Origin: Aquimarina macrocephali JAMB N27
GTDB taxonomy: Bacteria > Bacteroidota > Bacteroidia > Flavobacteriales > Flavobacteriaceae
NCBI RefSeq assembly: GCF_000520995.1
Contig: NZ_JACA01000019.1
Span: 1 to 64,000 of the forward strand
Direction: 5' to 3'
DNA: 64,000 nucleotides
Shown here: piece by piece, positions 46,738 through 56,800 of the stretch
Numbering within the stretch: the stretch's first letter is position 1
Layout of the letters: each line of letters begins with the position of its first letter
Position numbers and translations under genes: made by a program
Notes under the pieces: model-generated
The model's database searches: none
The model's input: only the letters and a program-made list of their open reading frames with translations
What the model was told of the DNA's origin: nothing

Positions 46738-48147
46738 CTATTCTTTAATGCTATTAATTTTTTCAATCATTTTTACGGCGTTCTTATTTTTCGGATCTAG
46801 CTCAAGTGACTTTTTATAATTGATTAGTGCTAAATCATATTCTCTGTTTACGAAATAGGCTTCTCCGCTGCTGTCGTATAAATTTGCATTTTCCGGGAAT
46901 TCAGAAATTGCTAATTCAAAAATCTTAACTGCCTCTTTAGGTTTTTCTGCACGAATTAATTCGTAGCCCAATCTATTTAACTCATTTGGGTCATCAAAAG
47001 CATAATCACCGGAGTCTATTTTCTTTAGGTTATGATAAGCTTCAATTCCTTTTTCCACATCTTCTAAACAGTCTTTTCTAATAAACTGAAATACAGATCT
47101 TTTAGGAATCTTAAATTCCTTACGCAACATTATATTATATGCTTCATGTCCTAAATCCCAAACTCGATTTTTATTATTGGAAACGATGATAATGGTAATA
47201 TCATTTTCAAAATCATTTAAGAAAATAGATTCAAATTTGTAGCCTACTCCATTGTGTCTTTGCAATTGTTTTTCTTTAAAATATTCACCTAAAGACGATG
47301 TTTTATCTTCGGCATACGGGTTTTGAAGTAGTATATTAAAAGATTCTTGACTAATTAATTGATTTGAATTCATCGCTTTAATCCATTTGTAAAGGTCATT
47401 AGAGTCTACCCATAACCAACCACTAATGAATTCTAGCTCTGGACAAGGATTTTTTTCAAAATCATAACAAGACGTTCTATGTTTTGTGGTAGCCGGTGGA
47501 TCAAAAACAGAATTTGTCATATTTAATGGCTCTATGATATTCTCTTTTACAAAATCCTGAAATGTCTTCCCTGTTACTTTCTCTAAAATTCTTCTTTGTA
47601 GAAAAACATTACTGTTGTCGTACCTAAAATTTGTTCCTGGTTCAAAAAGCAAGGAATCAGTTCCTCTAATAATTTCCCACGCTTCATTGTCATTTGGAGG
47701 TAGTTTTGGATCTATAGGAGGAATACCTCCTGCATAATTTATTAAATGATTTACTGTTACTTTTTCGGACCAAGCCGGAAGATCTAAATCAAACTTTGAG
47801 ATTGGGTCATCCAATGAAAGTAACCCTTTTTCGACCAGCATCATTATTGCAACACCGTTAAATTCTTTTGCAATTGAACCAATATTAAAAATTGATTTAT
47901 CATCTAATTTTATTTGCTGTGTCGCATCTGTATATCCAAAAGATTTTTTATAAACGATAGTATCATTTTTAGCTACAAGAACATTTCCGTTAAATAACTC
48001 CCTTTCGAATGATGTCGACATTAGAGAATCTATTTCTTTAACATATCTCGCTGTAGCTTTCTTTTTAACAGGTTTCGTATTACAACCAATATTCAATAGT
48101 ATTACTAATAAAAGACTTGCTCTTGTTACGGTAATCAATATTTTCAT
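46738..48147 (-). CDS. Beta-lactamase-fold serine hydrolase with TPR tail, lipoprotein
   Basis: Hydrolase of 469 residues. Lipoprotein signal (LLNIGC, C22), SxxK at S91-K94 (SIAK), YxN as YDN in RYDNSNVFL. The C-terminal about 370-465 is a TPR region (NLYDSSGEAYFVNREYDLAL). Third hydrolase of the group in this window. Same strand and 88 bases upstream of an AraC gene. Confidence 0.9.
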   Translation of the reverse strand: MKILITVTRASLLLVILLNIGCNTKPVKKKATARYVKEIDSLMSTSFERELFNGNVLVAKNDTIVYKKSFGYTDATQQIKLDDKSIFNIGSIAKEFNGVAIMMLVEKGLLSLDDPISKFDLDLPAWSEKVTVNHLINYAGGIPPIDPKLPPNDNEAWEIIRGTDSLLFEPGTNFRYDNSNVFLQRRILEKVTGKTFQDFVKENIIEPLNMTNSVFDPPATTKHRTSCYDFEKNPCPELEFISGWLWVDSNDLYKWIKAMNSNQLISQESFNILLQNPYAEDKTSSLGEYFKEKQLQRHNGVGYKFESIFLNDFENDITIIIVSNNKNRVWDLGHEAYNIMLRKEFKIPKRSVFQFIRKDCLEDVEKGIEAYHNLKKIDSGDYAFDDPNELNRLGYELIRAEKPKEAVKIFELAISEFPENANLYDSSGEAYFVNREYDLALINYKKSLELDPKNKNAVKMIEKINSIKE

Positions 48148-48223
48148 AAATTCTATATTTCTTCTAAATGACTAACTAAACTATAACGGTTTATGTATGA
48201 AACGTAGCCTTGTACATAACAAC

Positions 48224-48283
48224 AAGCTTTACAGATCGCATAAATGTATTAAAAAAGCACAAATTTTTATGATTTGCGCTTAA
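48224..48283. repeat. Intergenic repeat, copy 2
   Basis: Matches copy 1 at 44683-44742 in 52 of 60 positions. The hairpin AAGCACAAA / TTTGCGCTT has one mismatch. It lies downstream of the AraC gene at 48325 and upstream of the serine hydrolase, consistent with a terminator. A weaker partial match lies at about 50596-50645. Confidence 0.8.
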
Positions 48284-48324
48284 TTAGCTATTCTGTATAT
48301 ACGCTTTGCGATAGTTTTATGTAT

Positions 48325-49242
48325 TCAATTATATGTTTTTCTAAATTCTATGGGAGACATATCTGTTTTATTTTTGAAGAGCTTTGTAAATGATGCCGGA
48401 TGTTCAAAACCCAAACTGTAAGCAATTTCACTTACCGAAAGCAATGTTGTTGATAGCTGTTCTTTGGCCTTTTCTACTAATTTATTATGAATATGTTGTT
48501 GCGTACTTTGCCCGGTTAATGATTTGAGCATACTGCTCAAGTAATTCGGAGTAAGGTTTAAACAATTAGCCACCCATTGAACAGTAGGCAGGCCTTTTTC
48601 AACTAAGCTATCAACTTTAAAGTAATCTGATAAGATTTGTTCTAGCTGACTTAACACCTGGTGGTTAGAAATCTTACGAGTAATGAACTGTCGTTCATAA
48701 AAGCGTTCTGCATAATTGAGAAGCAACTCTAACTGTGAAATAATAATTTTCTGACTAAACTTATCCATATTTGATTGATACTCGTGTTGGATATTCTTCA
48801 AGAGATCCAGCATCATTTGTTCTTCTTTTTCAGAAAGGAAAAGCGCTTCATTTATTGTATATCCAAAAAAATCATAATGTGTTATTTGCGTAGCCAACGG
48901 TGAATTCCATAAAAAATCGGGATGAACTAATAGTAACCAACCTGAAGGTTTATGATCTTTAATATTAGGGTTATTTCCTAAACTCATCACCTGCTTTGGT
49001 GCTACAAATGTCATGACACCTTCATCAAAATCATACTCTTGTTGTCCATAAAAAAATTTATGTGCCACGTTTCGTTTTAATCCAATAGTATAATAGTCTT
49101 GTTTCCATTTTAGTTCTTCAATATTCGATGGATACCTAACCTGACTATAATCCACTAGACTTATTAATGGATGTTCGGGAGCGACAATATTAGCTAATTT
49201 ATGATAATCACTTACTTTTTTAAAATACTTTAAATCTTTCAT
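48325..49242 (-). CDS. AraC-family transcriptional regulator
   Basis: Regulator of 305 residues. N-terminal ligand domain (about 1-190) and C-terminal HTH pair with PTVQWVANCLNLTPNYLSSM and SLGFEHPASFTKLFKNKT. It is 23 bases downstream of the SDR gene stop (minus strand). Regulators of this type often control an adjacent oxidoreductase (inference). Confidence 0.92.
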   Translation of the reverse strand: MKDLKYFKKVSDYHKLANIVAPEHPLISLVDYSQVRYPSNIEELKWKQDYYTIGLKRNVAHKFFYGQQEYDFDEGVMTFVAPKQVMSLGNNPNIKDHKPSGWLLLVHPDFLWNSPLATQITHYDFFGYTINEALFLSEKEEQMMLDLLKNIQHEYQSNMDKFSQKIIISQLELLLNYAERFYERQFITRKISNHQVLSQLEQILSDYFKVDSLVEKGLPTVQWVANCLNLTPNYLSSMLKSLTGQSTQQHIHNKLVEKAKEQLSTTLLSVSEIAYSLGFEHPASFTKLFKNKTDMSPIEFRKTYN

Positions 49243-49265
49243 TATACTAAATTTATGATTTTTTT

Positions 49266-50021
49266 TTATGCCAACATACCTCCTGAAACTTCAATACGTT
49301 GTCCATTAATCCAGCCCGCTTTATCAGAACATAAAAAAGCAACGATTCCTCCAATATCTTCAGCTTCTCCAACACGCCCTAATGCAGTAATATTAGAAAT
49401 TAAAGCTGCTTTTTGTTCATCTTTATTACTTCCTCCTGCAAAATCAGTTGCAATGGCTCCTGGTGCGATAACATTAGCTGTAATTTTACGTTGTCCTAAT
49501 TCTTTTGTTAAATAGCGTGTAAAAACTTCTATACCTCCCTTCATCATTGCATATGCAGACATACCTGGCAGACTAAAACGGGTTAATCCACTAGAAATAT
49601 TGATAATTCGTCCTCCTTTATTAAGAAAAGGTAATGCTGATTGGGTTAGGAAATAAGCACTTTTAAGATGTACATTCATCATTTCATCAAATTCTTCTTC
49701 TGTTGTATTTGACACCAGGTTATGTACTCCTGTTCCGGCATTATTGATTAAAAAATCAAAATTAAGATTTCCATTTTCTTGTTTTAAATAGTTGGTTACT
49801 TCGTTTATGAATTCTTGTCCGTTTTTATAGTTGGTAGCATCAAAAGGAAAAGCTACAGCTTTCTGCCCTTGTGCCTCTATTTCTGAAATAACTTCTTTTG
49901 CTTTGTTCTTATTTTTATGGTAAGAAAAGATAATATTCACACCTTCTTTTGCTAGATTGATTGCCATATCACGACCTAATCCACGACTTCCACCTGTAAT
50001 AACTGCAGTTTTTTGACTCAT
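49266..50021 (-). CDS. Short-chain dehydrogenase/reductase
   Basis: NAD(P)-dependent SDR of 251 residues from M10 (50021); the upstream ATG at 50048 adds nine unconserved residues. Cofactor motif TGGSRGLG, NNAG (FLINNAGTGVH), catalytic YAMMK with upstream Ser in INISSG, and a C-terminal NGQRIEVSGGM typical of classical SDRs. Substrate unknown. Next to an AraC gene on the same strand. Confidence 0.94.
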   Translation of the reverse strand: MSQKTAVITGGSRGLGRDMAINLAKEGVNIIFSYHKNKNKAKEVISEIEAQGQKAVAFPFDATNYKNGQEFINEVTNYLKQENGNLNFDFLINNAGTGVHNLVSNTTEEEFDEMMNVHLKSAYFLTQSALPFLNKGGRIINISSGLTRFSLPGMSAYAMMKGGIEVFTRYLTKELGQRKITANVIAPGAIATDFAGGSNKDEQKAALISNITALGRVGEAEDIGGIVAFLCSDKAGWINGQRIEVSGGMLA

Positions 50022-50210
50022 TTTTATTGTTTTTAATTTACAATACAAAGTTGAGTTTATAAAGCAACTAGTTCTTTTCCAAATCTACTTTTATCTTGTT
50101 CTAATCTATGATATAAAGGGAAACCATTTCTAACAACAATATAAATGTAATGATCAATTACATTCGTTTGTCTAATATTACGCCTGAAATCAAAACTCTT
50201 TATCTAAAAG

Positions 50211-50239
50211 CAAAAAGCTACCAGATAGGTAGCTTTTTG
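50211..50239 (-). terminator. Terminator after GlsB-like gene
   Basis: A perfect 12-base stem CAAAAAGCTACC / GGTAGCTTTTTG with a 5-base loop. It lies downstream of the GlsB-like gene; the T run within the stem arm also allows function in the other direction. Confidence 0.75.
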
Positions 50240-50313
50240 TAGTATGATTAGAATCAAATTTATCTTACTCTCATATCGATAAAACATCTATATGACCATA
50301 GTAAGTATATTGA

Positions 50314-50562
50314 TTATCGTTTTTTAAATATTAGATTGAGCAAAAACAGAATGATTATCGCTCCGATAGCCCCAGTAAGTATCGCACCGATCCAACCGGT
50401 ACCCAGGCTAATTCCCAATCTTCCCAAAAGCCAGTATCCAACATAACTACCGATGATTCCAACTATAATATTTCCGATGAGACCTAAACCACCACCTTTA
50501 TAAATGGTACCTCCTAGCCAACCTGCTACTGCTCCAATAACAATTGTTACAATTATTTCCAT
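50314..50562 (-). CDS. GlsB/YeaQ/YmgE-family membrane protein
   Basis: Small inner-membrane protein of 82 residues with three glycine-rich membrane segments (AGWLGGTIYKGGGLGLIGNI, then IGSYVGYWL). Typical length and sequence for the transglycosylase-associated GlsB family linked to stress. Stand-alone gene with its own terminator. Confidence 0.94.
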   Translation of the reverse strand: MEIIVTIVIGAVAGWLGGTIYKGGGLGLIGNIIVGIIGSYVGYWLLGRLGISLGTGWIGAILTGAIGAIIILFLLNLIFKKR

Positions 50563-50767
50563 ATTGTTAGTTTTAAATTATTAATAAAGTGTTAATATAT
50601 TAAAAAAATACGAACTTATCTGATATGTTTAGCTTTTCAATGTTATAATATGATCGACCTCTTCTTATTGATAAGTCATTTTTTTAGTATTATTTTATTA
50701 TCAGTCATAATAAAGATTATCAACAACTTAAGAATAAAAAAACTATTAACGACACTGTAAAATCCAG

Positions 50768-51502
50768 CTATATACGTGTTTTAACAGTATAACTTTTTAG
50801 TGTTCCATCGGTTATAAATCCAATTTTAGAATAAATTCCCTCACCAAATCTAGATGCTACTAAAACAACGATATCACTTAGATTTCTGTACGCTTCAAAT
50901 AATAGCTTATCGGTCATAATTTTACCTAATCCCATTCCTCTATATTCTGGTAGTGTTCCTATCATATGTATCCCAGAACATCCATTTTTATCATGATATA
51001 TAATTCCGCAACTTACATATTCACTGTTATGTTTACCCAAAAAAAGATGTATGTTTTTTTGGTGTTTAACTAATGAAGTTATAGTCTCGGGTAGTATCTG
51101 ATATCCAAACGATTTTGACGAAACTCTTGCAAATACTATTGCCTTGTTATCATCATCAACGGGTTCTATTGTAGCAAAATCTTCTATAGGTGCAGTATGC
51201 TTAGAAGTTTCTAAAAACATTGCCTTCACTACCGATTTTAGTTCAAAATCATATTGTAATAATCGTTTTTCTATGTTTTCATTTTCAGCTACTCCTAATG
51301 AATTTGGTAAAACCCCATTCTTCATTTTTGCATGAAGTTGATCCATATTTATTATCTCTGGATCTATCCCAAAAATTTTACTGGGCCATGATTTTTTTTC
51401 GGGCTTCGTATAGGTATATCCATCTCCTCTATTTAAAAAGTTTCCTTGTATTCCTATATATCCCCAAAACTCAAAAAGGTGGTTTATTATGGTCTCATTC
51501 AT
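50768..51502 (-). CDS. GNAT-family N-acetyltransferase
   Basis: Protein of 244 residues. The GNAT fold is in the C-terminal half (about 110-240) with the acetyl-CoA loop YRGMGLGKIMTD and IYSKIGFITDG. The N-terminal half is an unclassified extension that could set specificity. It starts five bases after the stop of the SnoaL-like gene, suggesting an operon. Confidence 0.88.
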   Translation of the reverse strand: MNETIINHLFEFWGYIGIQGNFLNRGDGYTYTKPEKKSWPSKIFGIDPEIINMDQLHAKMKNGVLPNSLGVAENENIEKRLLQYDFELKSVVKAMFLETSKHTAPIEDFATIEPVDDDNKAIVFARVSSKSFGYQILPETITSLVKHQKNIHLFLGKHNSEYVSCGIIYHDKNGCSGIHMIGTLPEYRGMGLGKIMTDKLLFEAYRNLSDIVVLVASRFGEGIYSKIGFITDGTLKSYTVKTRI

Positions 51503-51507
51503 GAAAT

Positions 51508-51921
51508 TTAGTTCTGTGAAGTTTTTACAAAAGCTGCCGAATCTTCATAAAATCTATACTCTTTAATTTTTCCATCTTCAATTATGCTTATCTGGGCCCA
51601 ATCACTTATAAATAATTTGCCAGTTGCTTTTACTTCGTGTGAAAATTTTCCATTTGCAAAAACGACATTTCCTTCAGAGATTACTCTTTCTACACTAAAT
51701 TCTTTGGTCGTAAAAGAATTAACTATGTTGGCAATAAACTGCTTTGCTTCTTCTTTGGTTCTATATGTACCATGAAGTTGATCTTTTTTACGTTCCTGGT
51801 CACGTACGCTCACGATCAGGCAATTTTCGTGAAACAAATTTACTACTTTATCCATATTGCCATTTTGAAAAGCATTAAAATAATCATATACTACTGTACT
51901 ACTGTTTTCTGTATTTTTCAT
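51508..51921 (-). CDS. SnoaL/NTF2-like protein
   Basis: Protein of 137 residues with an NTF2-like fold: an N-terminal helix (YDYFNAFQNGNMDKVVNLFH), then the strands ending WAQISIIEDGKIKEYRFYED. No catalytic assignment possible. In an apparent operon with the GNAT gene. Confidence 0.88.
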   Translation of the reverse strand: MKNTENSSTVVYDYFNAFQNGNMDKVVNLFHENCLIVSVRDQERKKDQLHGTYRTKEEAKQFIANIVNSFTTKEFSVERVISEGNVVFANGKFSHEVKATGKLFISDWAQISIIEDGKIKEYRFYEDSAAFVKTSQN

Positions 51922-51951
51922 GTTTTTTGTTTTTATAGAGTGAATACTTAT

Positions 51952-52482
51952 TTATTGCATTAATGTCTTAACTTCTTTGTCTAGTTTTGCGTTCTCTGAT
52001 GCATCCAGAATTAATGAATTGTTTACATCAAACTTGTTATTAAAATCTCCTAAAGAGTATACACCAGATAGGTTCCCACCCCATATTGGCAAGAGTTTTT
52101 CTAAAACCTGAAGATGCGATGCTCCTCCTGTTACTCCAGGAGAAGTACTCATTAACACTACAGGTTTGTCTCCAAAAAATCGTTGATCGATTCTTGATAG
52201 CCAATCAATTATGTTTTTGAAAAAAGATGAAGGAAGTCCGTTATGCTCTGGTGAAGCAATCATAAACCCATCTGCCTTTGTAAAAAGCTGAAAAAGCTCT
52301 TTTATTGTTTTTGGAATACCTTTCTCTTCTATGACCGGACTATAAATAGGAACGATATAATCTGATAGTTGTATGAGATGTATATTAGTATGCTCATCGA
52401 TTTTATTGACTGCTGCAATCAATAATTGTTGATTGATCGATTTAGGATTATTACTTCCTGAAAAAGCAAGGATTTTTTTCAT
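51952..52482 (-). CDS. NADPH-dependent FMN reductase-like protein
   Basis: Flavodoxin-fold reductase of 176 residues. FMN-phosphate loop AFSGSNNPKSINQQLL at the N-terminus, ASPEHNGLPSSFFKNIIDWL, and STSPGVTGG are all typical of the NAD(P)H-dependent FMN reductase family (azoreductase/chromate reductase type). Between a Crp/Fnr and a SnoaL-like gene on the same strand. Confidence 0.92.
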   Translation of the reverse strand: MKKILAFSGSNNPKSINQQLLIAAVNKIDEHTNIHLIQLSDYIVPIYSPVIEEKGIPKTIKELFQLFTKADGFMIASPEHNGLPSSFFKNIIDWLSRIDQRFFGDKPVVLMSTSPGVTGGASHLQVLEKLLPIWGGNLSGVYSLGDFNNKFDVNNSLILDASENAKLDKEVKTLMQ

Positions 52483-52560
52483 TTGTACTATTTTTTAAAT
52501 TATTTAGTACAAACTAACTCCTATTTGACGTTAAAAACCTTAAGGTACCTTAAGAACGGC

Positions 52561-53142
52561 TCATGTTGTAGTTTTTTTTCTTAATGCGCTTAAAAACTCG
52601 GGAGTCATTCCTAAATATGAAGCGATCATGTATTGCGGTACACGCTGTTCGATATCCCTATATTTTGAACGAAACTCAAAATATCGTTCTTCTGCTGTTT
52701 TACTTAAAGTATTAAGTGTACGATCTTGCAAAGCAACATATGCTTTTTCAAACTTAAACCTAAAAAAACGTTCTATTGCAGGTACCTGGTCATATAATTG
52801 GTTTAATGTATCCCGATGAATTTGAAGTATTACACTATGTTCTAATGCCTGGATAAAGTGTCTGGCCGGAGTTCTGGTAAGGTAACTATACAGATCATTA
52901 ACCCACCAGCCTTCTATTCCAAATTGAATGATATGTTCCCGTGCTTCTTCATCCATATAATAACTTCTTAGAGCTCCTTCTGTTATAAATCTCATATGTA
53001 AAGAAACCTCCCCCGTATACAACAGAACTTCTTTCTTTTTTAAAGTTACCACATTAAAACATTCACTAACGCAATTGGCATCATGATCTGTAAGAACAAT
53101 ACTTTCTCTAAAATGTTGTATTAATTTATCAATTGGATCCAT
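52561..53142 (-). CDS. Crp/Fnr-family regulator
   Basis: Regulator of 193 residues with a cNMP-binding fold (SLHMRFITEGALRSYY) and C-terminal HTH (YMIASYLGMTPEFLSALRKK). No Fnr cysteine cluster. Two bases separate its start from the stop of the GNAT gene, so they are probably co-transcribed; the FMN reductase lies next downstream. Confidence 0.92.
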   Translation of the reverse strand: MDPIDKLIQHFRESIVLTDHDANCVSECFNVVTLKKKEVLLYTGEVSLHMRFITEGALRSYYMDEEAREHIIQFGIEGWWVNDLYSYLTRTPARHFIQALEHSVILQIHRDTLNQLYDQVPAIERFFRFKFEKAYVALQDRTLNTLSKTAEERYFEFRSKYRDIEQRVPQYMIASYLGMTPEFLSALRKKTTT

Positions 53143-53144
53143 AT

Positions 53145-53705
53145 CTACAACACTGATTTTTTCATATCAAAAGCAAGCCCGATATACGAATTGTTATTAA
53201 ACTCGAATTCATCTATTATTTTCCAGCCCAATTTCTTAGTATGCGCTTTTTCAGAAATAACATTCACTTTATTTATAAATGTTATACTAATAGGATATTT
53301 TTTTATGAATTCGATTCTCATTTCTTCAAAAATCAAATTTAGCAGTCCTTTACCACGGTAATCTTTATCAATACAAACCGGCCCGTATTGAAAACTGTTT
53401 TCTGTTGAAATTTGATATCCTTCAAATGATAATTTTGGAAAACGAGATATCATAACATTAAAAATTTCCCATTGCTCAAAATATTTCCAGTTTCCGGCAA
53501 AAGCATAAGCCACAATTACATCATTATCATTTTCTGCAATAAAAATTCCGTTTTGCTTTATAATCTCTTCAATTTGATTAGTAGTAAACGGGGTGGTCAC
53601 AAAACCTGTTTCTCGTTCTTTTTTGGTTAAATTACTAAACAGATTCTTTTCCTGAAGTGAAAGAATTCCTTTTATATCAGCTACTGTACCAATACGTGTT
53701 CTCAT
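53145..53705 (-). CDS. GNAT-family N-acetyltransferase
   Basis: Acetyltransferase of 186 residues. The central FQYGPVCIDKDYRGKGLLN holds the acetyl-CoA-binding RGKG loop. Sequence VNVISEKAHTKKLGW is typical of the last helix. Possibly first in an operon with the Crp/Fnr gene. Confidence 0.9.
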   Translation of the reverse strand: MRTRIGTVADIKGILSLQEKNLFSNLTKKERETGFVTTPFTTNQIEEIIKQNGIFIAENDNDVIVAYAFAGNWKYFEQWEIFNVMISRFPKLSFEGYQISTENSFQYGPVCIDKDYRGKGLLNLIFEEMRIEFIKKYPISITFINKVNVISEKAHTKKLGWKIIDEFEFNNNSYIGLAFDMKKSVL

Positions 53706-53897
53706 TATTTTTTATACTATTTTACTAAAGAATACTAAATCATTATTTAGGTATAATTGTCCCTGGTGAGTATATTTCTTATCCAGGTAACTAAGGTAGT
53801 TAATCTTTTATGTTTTTGAAGTAAGACGAATCTAGATTTACACGATAAATCAATTAAATTTTGAAGGTATTGTAAGTGTGTGACCTGAAACCAGGGT

Positions 53898-56800
53898 TTA
53901 AGAATCTATAGGAAATAATTTTAACCCTTCATTTTTACATTGCATAAGGATATATTTTTTATCACCGATTATTATACGTTCTGCAGCTTTTATTTGTATC
54001 CCATGTAGTGCAGGCAATCTCGCAGAAAAACTTAGAGGAGTTTCCTGGTTTCTATACAGAAGATATCCTTTATTGGCATCGTAGCGTATTGTTTCTACTT
54101 CGGCTTCATATAATGAGCCTACTCCAAAAATGTCATTTATTCCGTCCTTATTAAAATCTTCAACAACAAAATCTGTAGTCGGACCAAACTGAGCTTGCAT
54201 AGGTAGTGATGTTATAGTAAAATCGCCTTTTCCATCATTAATTAGGATAACAGTATTAAAATCGGTAGCCGTATAATGAGTTGCTTCTTTCAGATCCTGA
54301 TCTCCATAAATATCAGACAGTGATGCGTTTGCAAACTCCCCATAGGTTTTAAACTTATTCTTTAACATGGGTAATTGCTCAGAGGAGCATTGTTTCCCTC
54401 TCACGGGCAATAGTAATCCTGTTTTAGATTCTTTACTCAAAATAATATCCAAACTTTGGTTTTGATCAAAATCTTTGGTGTAGATATGCAGTGGTTTGTC
54501 TTTTGTAGGGTGAAACTTTGTATTCTGACCTATGTTTCCTATCAAATAATCTGCATCCCCATCACTATCAACATCTGCAGCTTGTATCGTAAAATACCAA
54601 CCCGAGGTATTTTGTAGTGCGTCTATATCTTTCTTGATCAATATTCCTTTATCATTATCAAAAATGGTAATTGGCATCCACTCGCCTATCACTAAAAGAT
54701 CTTCGTCTCCATCCTTATCATAATCCGAAAAAACTGCTCCATTTACCATGTTTACTGGTTCCAATCCTTTAATCATTTGATCAGTTACCTTTGTAAAATT
54801 CCCGCTGTCATTTCTTAGTATATATGAAGGTGATGACATAGGATATTTACCTGGGACTACCCCTCCACCTATAAAAAGATCGAGATCGCCATCCTGATCA
54901 ACATCAGATGCAGCCACGGCAGAAGATATCGATTTGATCTTAGGAAATGTAGTATCTCTGGTAAAATTACCTTTCCCATCATTGGTATAGACTCTATCGA
55001 TAAGCCAATCACTATTTTCCTGATCTTCATAACTTCCACTCGCTACATATAAATCCTGATCTCCATCATTATCTATATCAAAAAATAATGCCTGGTTATC
55101 TTCAAATTCTTTATCATTCTGAAAAACGGAAATACTAGAAGTCCTAAATGTGCCATCTTCTTTCTGAACATAGATTGCAGCAGGTGCTCCTTTGGCATTT
55201 CCCACAAAGAAATCATCTTTTCCATCGTTATTTACATCACCAACGGTAAGTGCTTTCCCTTTTTCGCTTTGTTTTTGCGGTAATAATAACTGAAGTTTGT
55301 AATCATCGAAATTGCGTTCGGTATTCTTGTAATGAATCCCAAATTGGGAAGCATCAATCACAGTTGAGATATTTGTATGTTGCTTTTTATTTTTCTCTAC
55401 AGTTGATTGCGCATCTTTTTGATTGATCTCGAGCAATTGATTCCCTTTTATATCCTGAAGTGTAGTATATACTCCTTTAGGCCATTGTACTTGTATACTA
55501 TCTATCATTGTTATATCTCCTAATCCAAAATGTATTCGTTGACTTACAGAAGATTGAAATCCTCTTACAGGATAATGCGTTTTTGACTGTTGTTGGTCTT
55601 TGGTATAGATATTAACTTTTGCTCCAATACCATTGAGGTTCTTATCACCACAAGAAAGTATAATCGATATATAGTTATTGTCCTGATTATTTTTATAGAT
55701 ACTTGCAGTTTCCATCTGATTGTTGAGGATAAGATCAAGATCTCCATCATTATCAAGATCAGCATAGGCAACTCCATTCGAATTTACTTTTTCTTGTAGT
55801 CCCCATTCTTTGGTAACAGGTAAAAACGTTAAATCTCCATTATTAAGAAACATTTTGTTACTTAATTTGCTAGAAGGCATCATACCAATTGCTTCGTCTA
55901 ATGTTACTTTTTTTCGATTACGGATATTAGTCTTCATTCTATTTCTAAAATCCTGGTTAGAAAGATCATGAAGGATACCATTAGTCACAAAAAGGTCATT
56001 AAATCCATCATTATCAAAATCTGCCAATACAGGAGCCCAACTCCAATCTGTATTTGAAATACCAGACAATTGTCCTATTTCACTATACATACCATTCCCC
56101 AGGTTTAGTTGTAACGCATTAGACATGTATTGATGATGATACCCTGCTTCAACCAACTCGTTGAAATTTTCGGTACTCATCGATGCCATATTTTCTTTAC
56201 TTCTTTTATGATCATCAGACATCATATCCAAAACCACCAGGTCAGGTTTTAAATCATTATTAATATCAGCAAAATCAGATCCCATACTATTTGCAGTGAT
56301 ATGGTCAAAAGTGTTAAGGATGGTATTGGTAAATGTGCCATCGTGATTATTGATATAAAGAAAATCAGATTCTAAAAAATCATTAGCTACATAAACATCG
56401 GGCCAATCGTCTTCATTAAAATCGCCAATAGAAGCACTAAGTCCCCAGGCTTTATTTAATAGTCCCGATTTTTGAGTAATATCGGTAAACTTTCCTTCGT
56501 TATTTTCAAAAAGCTGGTCGCTACTTTCGGGAAGATAATTAAATTGGATTCTTGGATCTATCGTTACATTATTATTAAAATCCGGTCTGTGATTTAAGAG
56601 GTATATATCTAAATCTCCATCTTTATCAAAATCCAAATAATAAGCCTGAGTTGAAAAAGCACTGGATGCCAAACCATATTGATCAGCTTGCTCTATAAAT
56701 GTTCCATTTTTCTGGTTGATATACAGTTTATTCTTTCTTTTACCCTCATCTTTAAGTGCTCCTGATTTACATACATAAATATCTAACCAACCATCGGTGT

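Noticed and set aside
28953-53705. Integron-like gene cassette array in the row of single minus-strand genes
   Set aside because: Gene types and common orientation are suggestive, but no repeated attC-type sites with matching R' / R'' ends were found in the gaps and no integron integrase is present.
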